Shown in pieces: positions 5,850 to 6,763 of a stretch of 6,763 nt of DNA (its first letter is position 1; every line of letters starts with the position of its first letter). A model generated the notes under the pieces. The model had not been told where the DNA came from. It searched no databases and saw nothing but the letters and a program-made list of their open reading frames with translations. The translations under genes and the position numbers were made by a program. This DNA is from a bacterium (GTDB lineage Bacteria > Verrucomicrobiota > Verrucomicrobiia > Limisphaerales > J093). Where the stretch lies: positions 1-6,763 of the forward strand of contig JAJXTA010000152.1 in the NCBI GenBank assembly GCA_021784265.1. Direction: 5' to 3'.

Positions 5850-6356
5850 ATGATTCCCGATCTGGCGTTTTATCTCCTGGCGGCCCTGACGCTGCTGTGC
5901 GGGTTCCTGGTTGTGGCCAACCCGTTGAGTCGCAATCCGGTGACCAGCGCGATGTTCCTGGTCTTGACCATCGCCTCGCTGGCGGGCCTCTTCGTTCTGC
6001 TGCGCGCCTTCTTCCTGGCCGCGGTCCAGGTGCTGGTCTATGCCGGGGCGGTGATGGTGCTGTTCCTCTTCGTCATCATGCTCCTGGATTTGGGCGCCGA
6101 GGAACGCCGCGCCATCAAGCGGCTGGGCCTGCTGGCCGGCGGGGTGAGCGTGGCGGCGCTGGCCGTCCTGGTCCGCACCGCCATTCATGAGTCGCCCCGC
6201 GCTCTGCCGCCGGCCGGGCCGCCGTTGGAAGGCGCGACCGGTTCGCTGGGCGAGCTCTTGTTCCGCCAGTATCTGTTGCCCTTCGAGATCGTCTCGGTGC
6301 TCCTCCTGGTGGCGATGGTGGGGGTAATCCTCTTGAGCAAAAAGGACCTGAAATGA
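5850..6356 (+). CDS. nuoJ: NADH-quinone oxidoreductase subunit J
   Basis: Encodes 168 residues, all strongly hydrophobic apart from a loop at about 82-92 and a Pro/Gly-rich loop at 113-135. Five membrane segments are likely, at about 5-23, 33-51, 57-80, 93-110 and 141-161. The segment VQVLVYAGAVMVLFLFVIML (59-78) is the hallmark of NuoJ/ND6; its helix carries the conserved pi-bulge linked to conformational coupling of proton pumping. NuoJ packs between NuoH and NuoK in the membrane arm. It follows nuoI by 10 bases, and its stop overlaps the nuoK start as ATGA. Residues after the fifth helix are short and basic (SKKDLK). Confidence 0.95.
   Translation: MIPDLAFYLLAALTLLCGFLVVANPLSRNPVTSAMFLVLTIASLAGLFVLLRAFFLAAVQVLVYAGAVMVLFLFVIMLLDLGAEERRAIKRLGLLAGGVSVAALAVLVRTAIHESPRALPPAGPPLEGATGSLGELLFRQYLLPFEIVSVLLLVAMVGVILLSKKDLK
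6341..6346 (+). promoter_or_regulatory. Shine-Dalgarno site of nuoK
   Basis: AAAGGA ends 6 bases before the nuoK ATG at 6353 and lies inside the last codons of nuoJ. It supports the ATGA-overlapping start and is the only convincing ribosome-binding site before a nuo gene in this window. Confidence 0.55.
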
Positions 6357-6667
6357 CCGGCGCCCACGTCGGCCTCGAACAGTACCTGGTGGTCAGCGCG
6401 CTGCTCTTCAGCCTCGGGTTGTTGGGCGTCATCGCCCGCCGCAACCTGCTGGTGATCTACATGTCGCTGGAGCTGATGCTCAACGCCGCCAACCTCGCTT
6501 TGGTGGCCTGTTCCAGTTTCCACCACAACCTCGCGGGGCAGGTCCTGGTCTTCTTCATCATCACCGTCGCCGCCGCCGAGGTCGCGGTCGGGTTGGCCCT
6601 CATCGTCGCCCTGTACCGCCTCCGGCCCACCACCCACGTCGAGGACCTGACCTCGCTCAAGCTGTAG
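6353..6667 (+). CDS. nuoK: NADH-quinone oxidoreductase subunit K
   Basis: Encodes 104 residues, the normal length for NuoK/ND4L. Three membrane helices are visible at about 10-28, 32-52 and 62-88. The two membrane glutamates needed for proton transfer in the family are present: Glu40 in YMSLELMLNAANL and Glu76 in TVAAAEVAVGLAL, matching Glu36 and Glu72 of E. coli. IARRNLLVIYMSLE is a typical NuoK signature. NuoK connects the proton paths of NuoJ and the antiporter-like subunits. The start is at the ATGA overlap with nuoJ and has an AAAGGA site upstream. nuoL begins 10 bases after the stop. Confidence 0.96.
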   Translation: MTGAHVGLEQYLVVSALLFSLGLLGVIARRNLLVIYMSLELMLNAANLALVACSSFHHNLAGQVLVFFIITVAAAEVAVGLALIVALYRLRPTTHVEDLTSLKL

Positions 6668-6677
6668 GCCCTCCCGC

Positions 6678-6763
6678 ATGCGCCTCGATTCCGCCCTCTC
6701 GTGGACCTTGTTACTGCTGCCGTTGGCGGCCGCGGCGGGCATCACTCTGTTCACCCTCAAGGA
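6678..6763 (+). CDS. nuoL: NADH-quinone oxidoreductase subunit L, 5' end only
   Basis: The ATG at 6678 opens 28 codons that run off the window. The fragment has a short polar start followed by the hydrophobic helix WTLLLLPLAAAAGITLFTL, which fits the first membrane segment of NuoL/ND5. It carries no diagnostic motif, so the assignment rests on position directly after nuoK and on hydrophobicity. No Shine-Dalgarno site is evident in the 10-base gap. Confidence 0.75.
   Translation, partial: MRLDSALSWTLLLLPLAAAAGITLFTLK

Noticed and set aside
1..6763. CRISPR array, insertion sequence, attachment-site duplication of the tRNA end, or riboswitch
   Set aside because: I saw no spaced direct repeats, no transposase-like frame with flanking inverted repeats, no second copy of the tRNA 3' end, and no recognisable riboswitch core.

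Overview
The window is a GC-rich stretch of bacterial chromosome covering the middle of a respiratory complex I (NADH:quinone oxidoreductase, NDH-1) operon. All nuo genes are on the + strand: the 3' end of nuoE, complete nuoF, nuoG, nuoH, nuoI, nuoJ and nuoK, and the first 28 codons of nuoL. The gene order is the classical bacterial one. Sequence style (GC-rich, poor Shine-Dalgarno sites before most nuo genes, a short NuoG of 572 residues, and a neighbouring gene of a ClpP-like protease type) gives me an impression of Verrucomicrobiota or a related PVC-group bacterium. That is inference, and the phylum is not proven by the window.

Region 1 (1-123) is the end of nuoE. Region 2 (124-866) interrupts the operon with material unrelated to complex I. 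It holds a 97-codon gene that looks like the two ends of a ClpP-like 'SDH-type' serine protease joined after loss of the catalytic middle, a 73-codon small gene with a strong ribosome-binding site, and a tRNA-Gln(CTG) gene on the opposite strand with encoded CCA and its own recognisable promoter. Region 3 (867-6763) is nuoF to nuoL with short gaps or start-stop overlaps, except for two GC-rich spacers: nuoF-nuoG (146 bases) and nuoH-nuoI (82 bases). Each spacer can fold into hairpins and is crossed by a small open frame whose stop overlaps the next start as ATGA.

Functionally, NuoE, NuoF and NuoG form the NADH-oxidising input arm: FMN and the NADH site in NuoF, then a wire of iron-sulfur clusters. 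NuoI carries two 4Fe-4S clusters that pass electrons towards quinone, and NuoH is the membrane subunit at the quinone site. NuoJ, NuoK and NuoL belong to the proton-pumping membrane arm. All cluster-binding cysteines and the key membrane glutamates that I checked are present, so the complex looks functional.

I see no CRISPR array, insertion sequence, riboswitch or convincing intrinsic terminator. The least ordinary part is the protease remnant and antisense tRNA placed between nuoE and nuoF; I do not see a clearly new biological system.
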